Positions 10,907 through 21,006 of a stretch of 64,000 nt of DNA are shown here, in pieces (the first letter of the stretch is position 1; each line of letters opens with the position of its first letter). The translations under genes and the position numbers were made by a program. This DNA comes from Proales similis (Eukaryota > Rotifera > Eurotatoria > Ploima > Proalidae). Under the pieces are notes generated by a model. That model was not told the DNA's origin. It was given only the letters and a program-made list of their open reading frames with translations, and did not search any database. The stretch spans positions 1,798,001 through 1,862,000 of the forward strand of contig JAGVRJ010000003.1 of NCBI GenBank assembly GCA_019059635.1, written 5' to 3'.

Positions 10907-12801
10907 ATGATGGATCCTATGGTGACTGGCAAACGCTTCTTGGCTGGGCCCTTCTCACCTCTCGTATTAATTTTCTTGATTATATGCTCGTGTCTGAGAG
11001 CAGGTAAGGCGAGGCACTTGAGATGGGCCGCCGGCCATACTCTTATTGTTTATTCCCAACTTAAAGGCGACACAGTCGTGCCCTCACTTGAAGCGGAGCG
11101 CAACGGTCAACTAAGCGTGAGAGTCAACCATACAATCAAGCTTACATGTCGTGGCTCATTTATTCAGCCTGAGGACATTATTTGGTCTCGTTTCAAGCCT
11201 AATCAGCCCGCATCCAAACAGATCATTTTTTCTGACGGTGGTCGTGCGCCCCAGGCCGATTCTCGTCTTCAAGTCCAAATAAATCAAACAACTCAAAACA
11301 GAAATTTGAGCACCTCTTTGACCATCCAGCAAGTTCAGCTTGAAGATGCGCTTCTTATTTATCAATGCGAATGCGACATCTATCGCTCTTGTCTGGGCCC
11401 CATATTTGTAAACGATAATTTGACATTTCAGATTGGTAAGGGCGTTTCCCTATTCACTCGCTATTGCCTATTCTAATCGAACAGTAGAAACACCGCAGTC
11501 GCCAAACTTATGCCCATATTCAACAGCTTTAGTCGCTCAAGGCTTGGTTCATTTGTTTACATTCGGTTGCCTTATGACCATGATTGTTCTCCTCAAACCA
11601 AAAGGTAGGCCTGCTTCAGACGACTCTGGCCCAAGCTCAACCCTTTGCAAATAAATTAAGGCCAGCAAAGCTGCCTGATTAAGCTCCTGATGGTCTCCTG
11701 CGGCTTGGCTCTTCTAGCCGGCTTAACTCTCACGCTTGTGCAACCAACTCAGTTTCGAAATTGGTTCCAATTGAGCGAATTCAATGCCAATAGAATGGAC
11801 ACGCTCTTGAGCATTATTACCGCATGCATTGGCCTAGGGCTCTCGCTTGCTCCAGCTTTGGCTCTCGTGACTCGATTCATGCGACCATCAGGTGAGTGAA
11901 TAGCCCTCTTTTCACAATGCAAACCTTGTTAGAACAAATTTCATTTTGTTCACTTTTTTCGTCTTTAGACTCGAACAAGATTGAATTGGTTGCATTCGGC
12001 CTGCTATTTTCGATGCTTGCCATTTCAATGCTCGTTATTGCCGTCCTAAATTCATGGTGCATTTACAGTCGACTTGTTTTCGGCTATAGAACAAGTGAGT
12101 TGGAGTTGGGGCCTACTTGGCCTTTAAAATGAAACGGTGTTTTCCTAACTCTCATTCAAACGCTTTTTTGTTCATTTACCATTCAAGTTAGTCTTCTCAT
12201 GGTAGCCAGTACACTCGCTTGCACTTTCAATGTTGGCCTGCTTGCGCTCGCAATCAAAATAGCGGGGCCTTGCCAAATAAATATAGAGCCATGCGTCGCT
12301 CGGTAAAATGACGAGTCGGTCGAACTCAAATGCTTAATTAAGTCGAAGAATTTGTTTAGCTTACACGCTTGTATGCGCAGTTTATCGTCCATTTGGCCAT
12401 TTGAACTCGCCATTGAGCGGCATCTTTCGGTCCGAAAACAAACTAGAACACGTATGTTCAGTTCTAACTTATTCATCCATCCATCCGGTCATTTTTTATT
12501 TTGCTTTTTCAACTAAGCGATCAGTGAGTCGAAGTTGGGGTGCGCGACGAACCGAGGCGGCATCCGGATAGCACCGGAGACTGACAAGCAACTCAATTCA
12601 ATTCAAGCCAATACAGCGGACTTGGGCGAGCGGAAATCGGTCGAGGAAAAGTTTGACAAAGTGTGGAACGAGAAATTAACACAAAAAATGAATCGAGTCG
12701 ATGAGCGCAAGTTGAGAGAGATCGCCCGGAAGTTTTTCCCAAGTGGCGAACGTGTGAGAGCTAGCGGTCGAGCGCTCAAGTTTGCTCGCGACGCCGTCTA
12801 A
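10907..12801 (+). CDS. CD47-like membrane protein, copy 2: Ig domain, five TM segments, about 100-aa tail
   Basis: Eight exons: 10907-11003, 11067-11435, 11485-11604, 11661-11891, 11969-12094, 12188-12302, 12360-12451, 12518-12801; 477 aa. The signal peptide is around SPLVLIFLIICSCLRAG. The Ig domain has IKLTCRG, DIIWSRF and the family motif YQCECDIYRSC. Five hydrophobic helices follow; helices 2 and 3 share exon 4, so one intron present in copies 1 and 3 is missing here. The TM4-TM5 loop carries Cys residues (AGPCQINIEPC). The fifth helix call (ISLLMVASTLACTF region as TM5) depends on counting the exon 3 segment as TM1. The tail is charged (EEKFDKVWNEKL region) with no known domain. There is no Thr-rich stalk. 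The 63-nt first intron is in frame, so its retention would not break the frame. The exon 7 model is the least certain part. An AATAAA lies at 12839. Confidence 0.75.
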
Positions 12802-12838
12802 TGCGTTCTGTTCGGGCGTTGAATCTTGCTTTCTCAAT

Positions 12839-12844
12839 AATAAA
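12839..12844 (+). promoter_or_regulatory. Poly(A) signal of CD47-like copy 2
   Basis: AATAAA 38 bp after the stop codon and about 180 bp before the start codon of copy 3, so the two genes are packed closely. Confidence 0.6.
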
Positions 12845-13027
12845 CTATTTGCAACCCTCTTAATCACTAACCTCTAACCCCGGCACCGATTAGAACAAAT
12901 AATAATCGCACACAAGTTAATCCAAATGCACGTCGATGCACGCACTGCAACCCTTAACTCAATCGAGCTCATTTATTGTTTCAATTTAGACTTTAGATCG
13001 ATTTGATGAAACTTGCAGCTTGCGTCT

Positions 13028-15507
13028 ATGGCACTTAAAAGGCCGCGGGGTTCTCTTTTTGAGACGCGTCTCATCCTTAATTTAGTTCTCCTGACTTTTC
13101 TTATTCCAGGTGCAGTCCAAGCCGTTTTCCTCTCTATTTTTTCCTGTCGAATGCTAACCTGCTTCTATCTTCTCCCATCTAAGTTTGCCACAGCCAAGTC
13201 GCATTAAGTCTAAGCGAGACCAACCTGACTGCAACGACTGGCGATTCAGTTACAATAACTTGCATCGGAGAGAATCTCGACCAAGACGATTTCGTCTGGC
13301 AATATGTGGAAACAAGTGATCCATCCTCGGCGAACGTTATTTACCTGAATAACGTCCTCATTCCCACTTCGGGGTCCAAGTACAGAGTTTCATTTACAAT
13401 ACTCTCTGGACAGATTGAGTCGACTCTGACCATAAATCCACTGGAAGTCAGTGATATTGGCCTCACATATCAGTGCGCGTGCAATATTTATACCGCCTGT
13501 CAGTCCGGTGCAAAACCGGTCGCAGGCACAGAAATAACAGTAATAACAACTACAACCACGACTACAACCACAACTACGACTACAACCACTACAACTACCA
13601 CGACGACTACAACTACACCAGGGCCTGAGGGCTCAGGCACAGGAGGGTTTGGTAAATTGAGCTCCTTTAAAATCACATTAACTGCCTAAACCCTATCGGT
13701 GTTTCTGCAAAGGCTATGAAAGCTGTCTGGGCGGTGGAATCGATATTGCCCAGTACATTCTGATGATGTTTAGCATTTTAATTTTGGTCTCATGTTCAAT
13801 CATATTCTATCTCTCGTTTCAAGGAGAGTTCAGAGTCAAAGGTAATTGCACACTTAAATCACAAATTGTGTCCCAATAAGAATCAAACTTGCGCTCAAGA
13901 TTATTTGGTTGAAGTATTTCTGCTGGTTTCAGTTTTTGTGGCCTCACTCATATGCCTGATCATTTGCATTGTATTCTGGGCTTCGCCAAATCGTAAGTAG
14001 CTCAAGCCCTACGAAACGAACGAATTGAGATTTTCTAGTTTTGACGTGTCTCCTTTCCATTTCTCATTTAAAAAAGTAATTCAAAACACTTCGGCTGTGC
14101 CATTGGTAATCGTTATGGTAGCCATGGCTGGATGCCTATTCAACTGGGTTCTCATTACATTCTATTCTATTCGGCTTATAATAGGTACGAGAGATTTTAA
14201 AATTTGTTCCTTCTGCTGAACATGACCAATTTGCTAATACAATTTTCCGATTGAATTCTTTTAGCACGTAGAGTGAGTGTCGTTGTAATTGCATTTGTGG
14301 CCACTTTGGCGGTGTTTGAGATCGGCGCCGCAATAATTCTTCTCACCTCAAATCTCTACTGCGCCGGACTGGGATCATTTGCTCCAATAGCGATCAATTA
14401 TTGTAAGCTCTTTTGCCACAGTTGTTTAACTTTCTTCAGCATCAAGCTAACCCCAAAAAATAAGCAATTTTGGCACTGATTGGCGCCATCTTCTTTTTTC
14501 TTTTTGCTGCTCTACTCATCATTACCGCCATTATGGCTTTTTCGGGTAGGCTTACGATGCTTACGCTCCCTCTACGTCAATAATTAAAGATTAAAAACAA
14601 AAAAAAACTTGACAGAAGCCAAGAAAACAGCCAAAAAGTAAGATTGACAAACACGTAAAAGAAAAATGAAGCTCGTTATAATTCGATTGAACGAAAAATT
14701 AGAAAAGGAGCGGCGAATTTCGTCAATTTTGAAAACTCGCCCAGCCAGACTCCGAGCAATTCAACCAAGACGGTTGTGATTCAAGGTAAGCCACTTGCAA
14801 TTAATGCTCTTTGTAGAAGAGCGGCTGACTGAATAAAATAAAACCCAGAACTGCGATTCGGATCAGCTACGGAAACAAACGAAGATCAGCTGCCGCCAAA
14901 GCCCAAAAAGATATCAAGTGTCCATACGAAGAAAGAAAGTGAAATAGCGAACATGGAAAATCTGAATGAGAAAAAAGAAAAAAAGAAAAGTAACAAAAAG
15001 GGCCAAGAGAAGAACGACTTGGTCAGACAAAGAAAGAGCGAATTGAATGTCAAAGAGGCGCCAATGAGTCCATTTGATTATATTTGGAACACGCTTCCCC
15101 AAGGCGATGCAGACGAGATGCTTAAGATAAAGAGCGCCAATCGAGAAAAAAGTACAGGAGGCAAAATGGCCAGCTTGTCGGAGAACGAGAGAACTCTGAC
15201 AAGTTTTAATCTCAATATGCACGATTTGATCGATCCCAATACGGCAAGTAGTCATACTTTTGCGAGCACTTTGAGCGCCGACACCAGCTCTGAGGCAAAA
15301 GAGAGTGAAAAGAAGTTGCCGAAGAAGAAGGCAAACAAAGCATCGAAAGAGAGTGTCAAAGAGCATGTTATCATGGTCGACGAGTTCGCTCATCACAACC
15401 AGTCGAGCAGCAGCTCAATCGGTGACACTTCAAAATTGCTCAAAAGCTCATCGCGTCGAAGCTCCGGCTTGACTCAAATCGATAACCCGCCGCATGAATT
15501 CTCTTGA
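13028..15507 (+). CDS. CD47-like membrane protein, copy 3: Ig domain, polythreonine stalk, five TM segments, long tail
   Basis: Ten exons: 13028-13109, 13184-13651, 13713-13841, 13900-13992, 14077-14184, 14265-14402, 14465-14545, 14616-14637, 14703-14785, 14849-15507; 620 aa. The signal peptide is LILNLVLLTFLIPG. The Ig domain has VTITCIG, DFVWQYV and YQCACNIYTAC. It runs directly into 24 consecutive Thr and then a Gly/Pro-rich spacer, a likely O-glycosylated stalk. Five helices follow, each on its own exon; the extracellular TM4-TM5 loop has NLYCAGLGSF, nearly identical in copy 4. The intracellular tail (about 250 aa) is Lys/Ser/Glu-rich and contains DQLPPKPKKI and HTKKESEI, shared with copy 4, and FDYIWNTLP. 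Splice phases are phase 1 almost throughout. The tail motifs look like a binding site for an unknown cytosolic partner. Confidence 0.83.
13546..13617 (+). repeat. ACN trinucleotide repeat encoding 24 Thr (copy 3 stalk)
   Basis: 24 uninterrupted Thr codons using ACA, ACC, ACG and ACT in mixed order. The mixture suggests old expansion or selection for Thr, rather than recent slippage of one triplet. Confidence 0.9.
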
Positions 15508-15948
15508 TTCCCCAACTCTTCAGCCTTCTCTTATTAACCTGCCAACTGTAAATTCTTTCCTCAGCATTAACTTATTGCATTCTCTATCTCTGTCACCCTC
15601 AGAACAAAGCGCGACAAGCTAGTTGCTCGTGCATTAAATAAACTTATTCTTGACTGCATGAAGACCCTTCTCTTGAGTTCGATCTCTTGAAATCTACAAC
15701 TAATTCTATGAACCCCCACTATTCGACTGTCAAGCTCTCTTGCCACCCAAACTGAATGAAACCCGACTGAAGAAGCCTTTTATCCACCCCTTGTTAGGCC
15801 CAGCTTGAAGCAATTAGAGAAACCCATGTGTTTTTCTAGAGCCTATGCCGCATTGCTTCTGACCATTGCATTGCTTGACTCTAATCTGTGTATTGAGAAA
15901 AACGCAAGATCTCGTTCTACGTTTAGATTTAAACGTGAACCTTTCTAA
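15508..15948. other. 3' flank of copy 3 and promoter of copy 4
   Basis: About 440 bp. An AATAAA at 15637-15642 probably ends the copy 3 transcript. Nothing else is recognised. Confidence 0.5.
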
Positions 15949-18105
15949 ATGAGGAAATCACATTCATTTTGGATTATTCTCTCCCTGGCGGCCTCAGGTA
16001 TTAAGTCCACTATTAAAAACTTTGGTTGAATTTTATGAAGCACGCCACGAAAAAGGATGCTTGGCTCAAATAAGTGTGAATATGACCTCGGATAGCTATT
16101 CGGCATTTGTCGGCGAAAGCGTTACTTTTGAGTGTGTCATGACCGGTTTGCTTCCAATTGATGTGGTCTGGTTGTTTTATCCAATCGGCTCTCCCAGCAC
16201 AGCCACAATAGTTTTCTCACGCAACGACTACGTCAGCAACTGGGAGAGTTCGTTTGAAGTGGACGTCTTGCCTGGAGTCAGCTCTTTGACCACCACATTG
16301 ACAATTCGATCGGTCAAAGTGGCCGATGCCAATTATCAATATCAGTGCTCTTGCAACATATACGAAACTTGTGCAAATGGCGGCGAAAGATCTGACTCGG
16401 CTCTATTTTCCGCGCTAACCACCACCAGTAATTTAAATATTCTCCTAAACCTATCATGGAAACTGATTTTATCCATCGTAGCTACAACCACGACAACTAC
16501 AACTACAACCACAACAACAACTACAACCACGACGACCACTTCATCTGATTCATCAGGATCGGGTGGTTCGGGAAGTGGAGGCAGCGGTTCTTCATCTGGT
16601 AGCGGTATAGACGACGCTTATCTGGCCACTCTTTGTTTGAATGGGAGCTACAACACGGCACAATATGTACTTGTGCTTTTGGCCTATATTGCTTTGGCCC
16701 TGGCCTCTTTTCTATTCCATTACTCGTTCATTGGACAGTTTTTGGAAACTTTTATTTTTGCGCTTGTGATCATTTTTACCGGATTCTGTGTGATACTCGG
16801 GGTTGTATTCTGGATAAATCCGTCTCGTAAGATATCCATTTCTTGTCTTTTAATTTCAATATTTAAATTCTAAAAATATCTTAATCCCAACCAGTGGCAG
16901 GAAGTATCTACCGAGCTCCGCTAGTAGTTGTGTCCTGTATGACGTTCGCAGTTTTAATCGTTTGGATCCTAATACTTCAATACACAGTGCGCCTTTGCTT
17001 GAGTAAGTCGATCCCAAGGGAAACGCCTTGCTTTAAACAGAACACTTGACTATTTGTGCTCATGAAATGACCAGAGGGAGGCCTCAACTTGATTGCCGCT
17101 GGACTGGTCGTGATTGATTTCTTGCTCGAGATCATCTCAATTGCGCTAATGCTGGCTGCCAATTTTTATTGCGCAGGCCTGAGTTCTTTCAGTGCGCTCG
17201 CTGGTTTCAATTACTGTAAGATTCACATAAGCAAGGTGCTCAAATAATTTGTATAAAAGCAACGAGTTGAAATCTCTAAAAGCCTTCTTGGAATTGATCG
17301 GTGCATGTTTGGTTCTTATATTTGCTCTGCTCTGTCTCTTGTGTGCTGCACTGGTGTTCTATCGTAAGTATTCGCATTTCGCCTGTGTTTCCATTGCAAA
17401 CTTCATACTCTATATTTACTTCTAGTCGAAAAGAAAAAAAAAGAAGCCATCAGTTACAGTGATATAAAGTACGCATTTGATTATGAATAATTAGATGAAA
17501 AGCTCTTAATTTAATTTAAGGTCTTCACATACAGCGGCGAGCGGAACACCAAATCATTTCGGCCAGAGTCCAGCCACTCCTCCAACGGTTCGAGGTAAAA
17601 GTCTTTTTGCAATCCAAAACAGGCTTTAATTGAGGATGCGATTTTTGGAACTTGAATAGAAATTTGGGTTCGAAGGGGATCCGCTGGAGCTCTGTCTCAG
17701 AAAGATCAGCTTCCGGAGAGACCGGTTAAGATCTTACCGATTCATTCGAAAAAAGAGGGAGAAATAGGCAAAATCGGAGATTCAGATGCGGAACCAAAAG
17801 TTGATTCAAATGAAGCGAGGCCCAAGTCGAACCCTTCAATTGTCGATCCAGTTTTGATGAGAGGCGAGACACGATCTATGGGCGGCATCGGTACCGATTT
17901 TGAGAAAATATGGGACCCGAAAGACCTACTGCCCGCAAGTGAAAACAATAATTCAAATGCTGGACGCAACAAAATTCTGGGTGCAAATATTCCAAAAAAC
18001 GAAAGAGGCTTTTCAAGTGCCTTGAGCATGAATTCGATTCGTCCGGAAGAAAATTCATTAAGTGCCGCGTTCGTTAATCCTTTCAACGATGAATCTAATG
18101 CTTGA
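15949..18105 (+). CDS. CD47-like membrane protein, copy 4: Ig domain, polythreonine stalk, five TM segments, tail
   Basis: Nine exons: 15949-15997, 16056-16427, 16482-16826, 16895-17002, 17075-17215, 17283-17363, 17426-17468, 17521-17594, 17660-18105; 552 aa. A short signal peptide (SFWIILSLAAS) leads to an Ig domain with VTFECVMTG, DVVWLFY and YQCSCNIYETC. A 54-nt in-frame intron interrupts the Thr-rich stalk; splicing gives 23 Thr, and retention would insert 18 residues. A Ser/Gly linker follows. TM1 and TM2 are fused in exon 3; TM3, TM4 and TM5 each have an exon. The TM4-TM5 loop reads NFYCAGLSSF. The tail shares DQLPERPVKI and HSKKEGEI with copy 3, and has FEKIWD where copy 3 has FDYIWN. 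Copies 3 and 4 are thus the closest pair. An AATAAA lies at 18232. Function is unknown; a cell-surface receptor or ligand is likely. Confidence 0.83.
16418..16538 (+). repeat. ACN repeat of copy 4, split by a 54-nt in-frame intron
   Basis: Three ACC codons plus one base precede the donor at 16428. After the acceptor at 16481 come 19 further ACN codons, ending before TCA TCT. The intron (GTAATT...CGTAG) has no stop codon in frame. Confidence 0.75.
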
Positions 18106-18432
18106 TCTTATGCTTTGCCCGGGAGAAAAACGGAAATTTTAGGGTTTAACACTGGCCTGGAATGCATTCCATTTGCTCTCATCTACTCGCTTTGTTTGGC
18201 AATGAGCCTCAAAAGTCAAATTGATTTTGCCAATAAATTTGCGTCGATCCCTCTTTGCTGAGGATTCTCTGCCTCTCTTCTCAATCAAATGACCAAATTT
18301 AATCAAAATTACTTTATTTTATCTCAATCCGAAGACTTATCTATCCCCTTAAGTCTCGATATACTGAATTAAAATAGCGAGCATAAATATTTAATTACCG
18401 AAACTGAGCGCCAAACTAGTCAAATTTATTTC
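18106..18432. other. Convergent 3' flanks of copy 4 and the coiled-coil gene
   Basis: 327 bp. It carries the copy 4 AATAAA at 18232-18237 and nothing else recognisable. Confidence 0.5.
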
Positions 18433-19098
18433 TTAGACATCGAGTCTACTTCTGCTCGAACGAACAGTGGAATTGAACTGAGTCGATGACTCATGTGGTT
18501 TGCCCAATTCATCACATTTCAGCAACGTACTAGGCAATTTGCCCATAGAATCGATATATCCGTTTATCTGAAGGAGAGACGACTCACACTTTCTCTTGAA
18601 AACTTCCTGGTCATTTGCAAAGTTTTTCTCTACATCTTTTCTTTGATTTCGGAGGTCTTCATTTCTCTGATTGAATTCGGATAAACGCCGTTTATGCTCT
18701 GCTTCAAGGCTTTCCATTTGCCGCTTGTGATTCTCGTTCGCCTCTTGGATGTTGCGCTCAATGGTCAATATTTCATGATCGATAGGCTTCAAGTCTTGCA
18801 CGTATTTGCTCTTTAGTGAATTGAACTCGTCTTCTAGCTTTTGCTGCTTTTTTGCAAGAAACCTTCGCAGTTTTGTCAAGCACTTTTCGAAAACTTCGAT
18901 TGAATCGTGCTCGTCTGACTCGGTCTCGTTCAGTTCATGTTTTTTCAAGTCATTCGAAGCCGTATTGAGCCGCTTCTCTTGCTCTGCAAGCTGTCTGTTG
19001 TGCTTGTTAGCAATATCTTCAAGGTCTTTAATCCTTTTGTCTACTTGATCGTATTTGTTCATTATTTCTCGATTAGTTTTCGACTCTTGGGCACCCAT
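18433..19098 (-). CDS. Coiled-coil protein with a predicted N-myristoylation site, intronless
   Basis: 221 aa from the ATG at 19098. The N-terminus MGAQESKT fits the myristoylation consensus (Gly2, small residue at 6), so the protein may be anchored to the inner face of a membrane. From about residue 15 to 190 it is almost continuous heptad-type coiled coil, rich in Lys, Glu, Gln and Leu, with an acidic break (ETESDEHDSIEVFEK) near residue 60. The C-terminus is Ser/Arg-rich (SSRSRLDV). I recognise no catalytic or binding domain and cannot place it in a family. It is convergent with CD47-like copy 4. A role as a membrane-linked scaffold is only inferred. Confidence 0.75.
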   Translation of the reverse strand: MGAQESKTNREIMNKYDQVDKRIKDLEDIANKHNRQLAEQEKRLNTASNDLKKHELNETESDEHDSIEVFEKCLTKLRRFLAKKQQKLEDEFNSLKSKYVQDLKPIDHEILTIERNIQEANENHKRQMESLEAEHKRRLSEFNQRNEDLRNQRKDVEKNFANDQEVFKRKCESSLLQINGYIDSMGKLPSTLLKCDELGKPHESSTQFNSTVRSSRSRLDV

Positions 19099-19722
19099 CT
19101 AATCTTGGCTTCAGTTCGACCGCGCTTTTAAATAACTAAGACTCTACATGAATAGATCACAAGTTTAGGTGATTCTACGAATAAATAGGTGAATTGTTAA
19201 TTGTTTGCAACAGAAGATAGTTGCTAGGCGCCTTTTTCAATCTTCACTCCGATAAGGTTTTTGTCTTGTCTTTCAACCATTAGGGCTTTTTGGCTTCGAG
19301 CCCTTTAGGCGTTATCATTTTTTTAGCTCTTCGTTTATTCAGAGAGTTTCTAGGAGATTAAAAATATCTGACTTTGTTATAAATAAGCCTGAGATAATTT
19401 GCATCAAGAAAAGAAGTCCAAAGCAATCGCGGCCTCATTTATTCTTTTTATTTTTTATTTTTCATGCAAAAAAGATAAAAGATGAAAAGATGAAATTTGT
19501 TTAGAAACTTGCAATCCTAACACCTTGATGGGACAATTTTCGGTAATCGAAACGCATGCTGTTTTGTTGAAATCTATCACAGGCTGTTTTTCAATGGCAA
19601 ATGCCCTTTGCCCGATGCTCATCATATAGGCAGAGAGCATCTGGCTATTGGAACATAACGCCCCTCTATTCAGTCACGAACGCTCTAGGTTTATGGCGCA
19701 AAAATAATCAATTAAAACTGCT
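19099..19722. other. Intergenic region between the coiled-coil gene and the GPCR
   Basis: 624 bp, A/T-rich near 19.44 kb with TTTATT motifs that could serve as minus-strand poly(A) signals for the GPCR. No gene is seen. Confidence 0.4.
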
Positions 19723-21006
19723 CTAGTTGGCTTCTTTAAGCGGCTGACTCTCCTCTTGTCTACGTTGCAATTTGACGCACTCGGTCTTCGTCTGTTCGTC
19801 CTTCCTTTTGGTCGCTTGAGCGTTACGGGAAGCGTTCTTTTGAGTTGCAACGTACTGTTGGGCATAAGGTCTTAGACTTGGGTTCAATAATATCCCTTTT
19901 GAGATTTGTCGAAAATTCTGTCCGAACACGCAGTAAATTAAAAAGTTAACACAGCAGTTGATAGCAGCGAGCAGATCGCAGAATACTTTGGCAATGTGAA
20001 ATCTAACCGTGTCTACTTTGGGATTGGAGAATACGCGCAGTAAAAGATAAGGAAATTGACTCAGGAAGAAGGCGAGCACGACCGCCAGCACCATGAGAGT
20101 AACCTTGGGATCGGGACGAACGCTAGATGATCCTCTTCCTCTTGTAGTTGTCTGTTCGTTAGCGGTGCCGCTTTCCCGTCGAGCTCCTCCTGCGCGCGCA
20201 TTGCCCTTACCGCCGAGAAGGTTTGACTTGCGCTTTTTGGCCTCGACCAGTTTCTTGATGATTCCGATGTTGGCGAGTAAAAGCACTACGAATGGTATGC
20301 CGTAGACAAATATCATGTAGCCGTATTGCTGCATGAAAAACTGATAGATAGCCGTTGAACCTAACTGCGTTACTCGGGCCTGATAAAAGGTGCTTGTCTG
20401 ATTGTTGATTCTAACTTCCTTGAGCTGCGACTCGATTTCAAACCAACGAGGCAGATTATAGAGGACGCAAAATACGAATAGCAGCACAATGGCACGTATG
20501 GTGTTTCTCATCGAGCATATTTTATCTACTTTCAAAGGCCAAGTCAAATAGATCCAACGGTCAACTGTAACCGCACAAGTCAAATAGATGGCGAACAGCT
20601 GAAACGTAGTGAATATCGGACTCCAAATACCGTAAATGTAGTTGATGAAACTCTCGTACGGAGGAACCTCTTGAGAATCGCCGGCTGCATTCAAATTCCT
20701 CTTGAACGTCTCAGAAGAAAGCATATATCGAATTGAGTATAGAAAGAAGAAGTTGACGAGGCAAACAATATTTGCGATCGAGAGCGCGGTCAAGTAGGCA
20801 TTGGTGGAGAAGTTACGCATTTTGGGATGCAAAAGCACAAGAATGGTGAAGCCGTTGAGTGCCAAGCCGATTATTGCCAACGGCAGAAACGTATAGCCGT
20901 AGACAAACAGACGAATGTCAATTATGAGCAGTTGGTCTTCACGGGTTAGAGGGCCTGACGCTTGTCCTGCGCCAGTTGAGTTGAAAACTGTTCCGTTATT
21001 ATCCAT
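19723..21006 (-). CDS. Rhodopsin-class GPCR, peptide receptor type (FMRFamide-receptor-like), intronless
   Basis: 427 aa with seven hydrophobic segments. The extracellular N-terminus has two glycosylation sites (NGT, NST). TM1 has the LNG motif. TM2 has SIAN, so the usual Asp 2.50 is Asn. TM3 ends in DRW in place of DRY, followed by IYLTWPLK. TM6 lacks the CWxP motif and reads FFLSQFPYLLL. TM7 has NFLIY in place of NPxxY, then a helix 8 start GQNFRQIS. DRW and NFLIY variants are common in invertebrate FMRFamide/myosuppressin-like receptors, which supports a peptide ligand, but the ligand cannot be named. The third loop and the tail are basic and Ser/Thr-rich. The gene has no intron. Confidence 0.85.
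   Translation of the reverse strand: MDNNGTVFNSTGAGQASGPLTREDQLLIIDIRLFVYGYTFLPLAIIGLALNGFTILVLLHPKMRNFSTNAYLTALSIANIVCLVNFFFLYSIRYMLSSETFKRNLNAAGDSQEVPPYESFINYIYGIWSPIFTTFQLFAIYLTCAVTVDRWIYLTWPLKVDKICSMRNTIRAIVLLFVFCVLYNLPRWFEIESQLKEVRINNQTSTFYQARVTQLGSTAIYQFFMQQYGYMIFVYGIPFVVLLLANIGIIKKLVEAKKRKSNLLGGKGNARAGGARRESGTANEQTTTRGRGSSSVRPDPKVTLMVLAVVLAFFLSQFPYLLLRVFSNPKVDTVRFHIAKVFCDLLAAINCCVNFLIYCVFGQNFRQISKGILLNPSLRPYAQQYVATQKNASRNAQATKRKDEQTKTECVKLQRRQEESQPLKEAN

Noticed and set aside
14914-15396. 160-codon minus-strand ORF rich in Leu, Phe and Val, resembling a membrane protein
   Set aside because: It is antisense to the Lys/Ser/Glu-rich tail of CD47-like copy 3, whose complement codes for hydrophobic residues. 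It has no family match, and the plus frame has splice and paralogue support.
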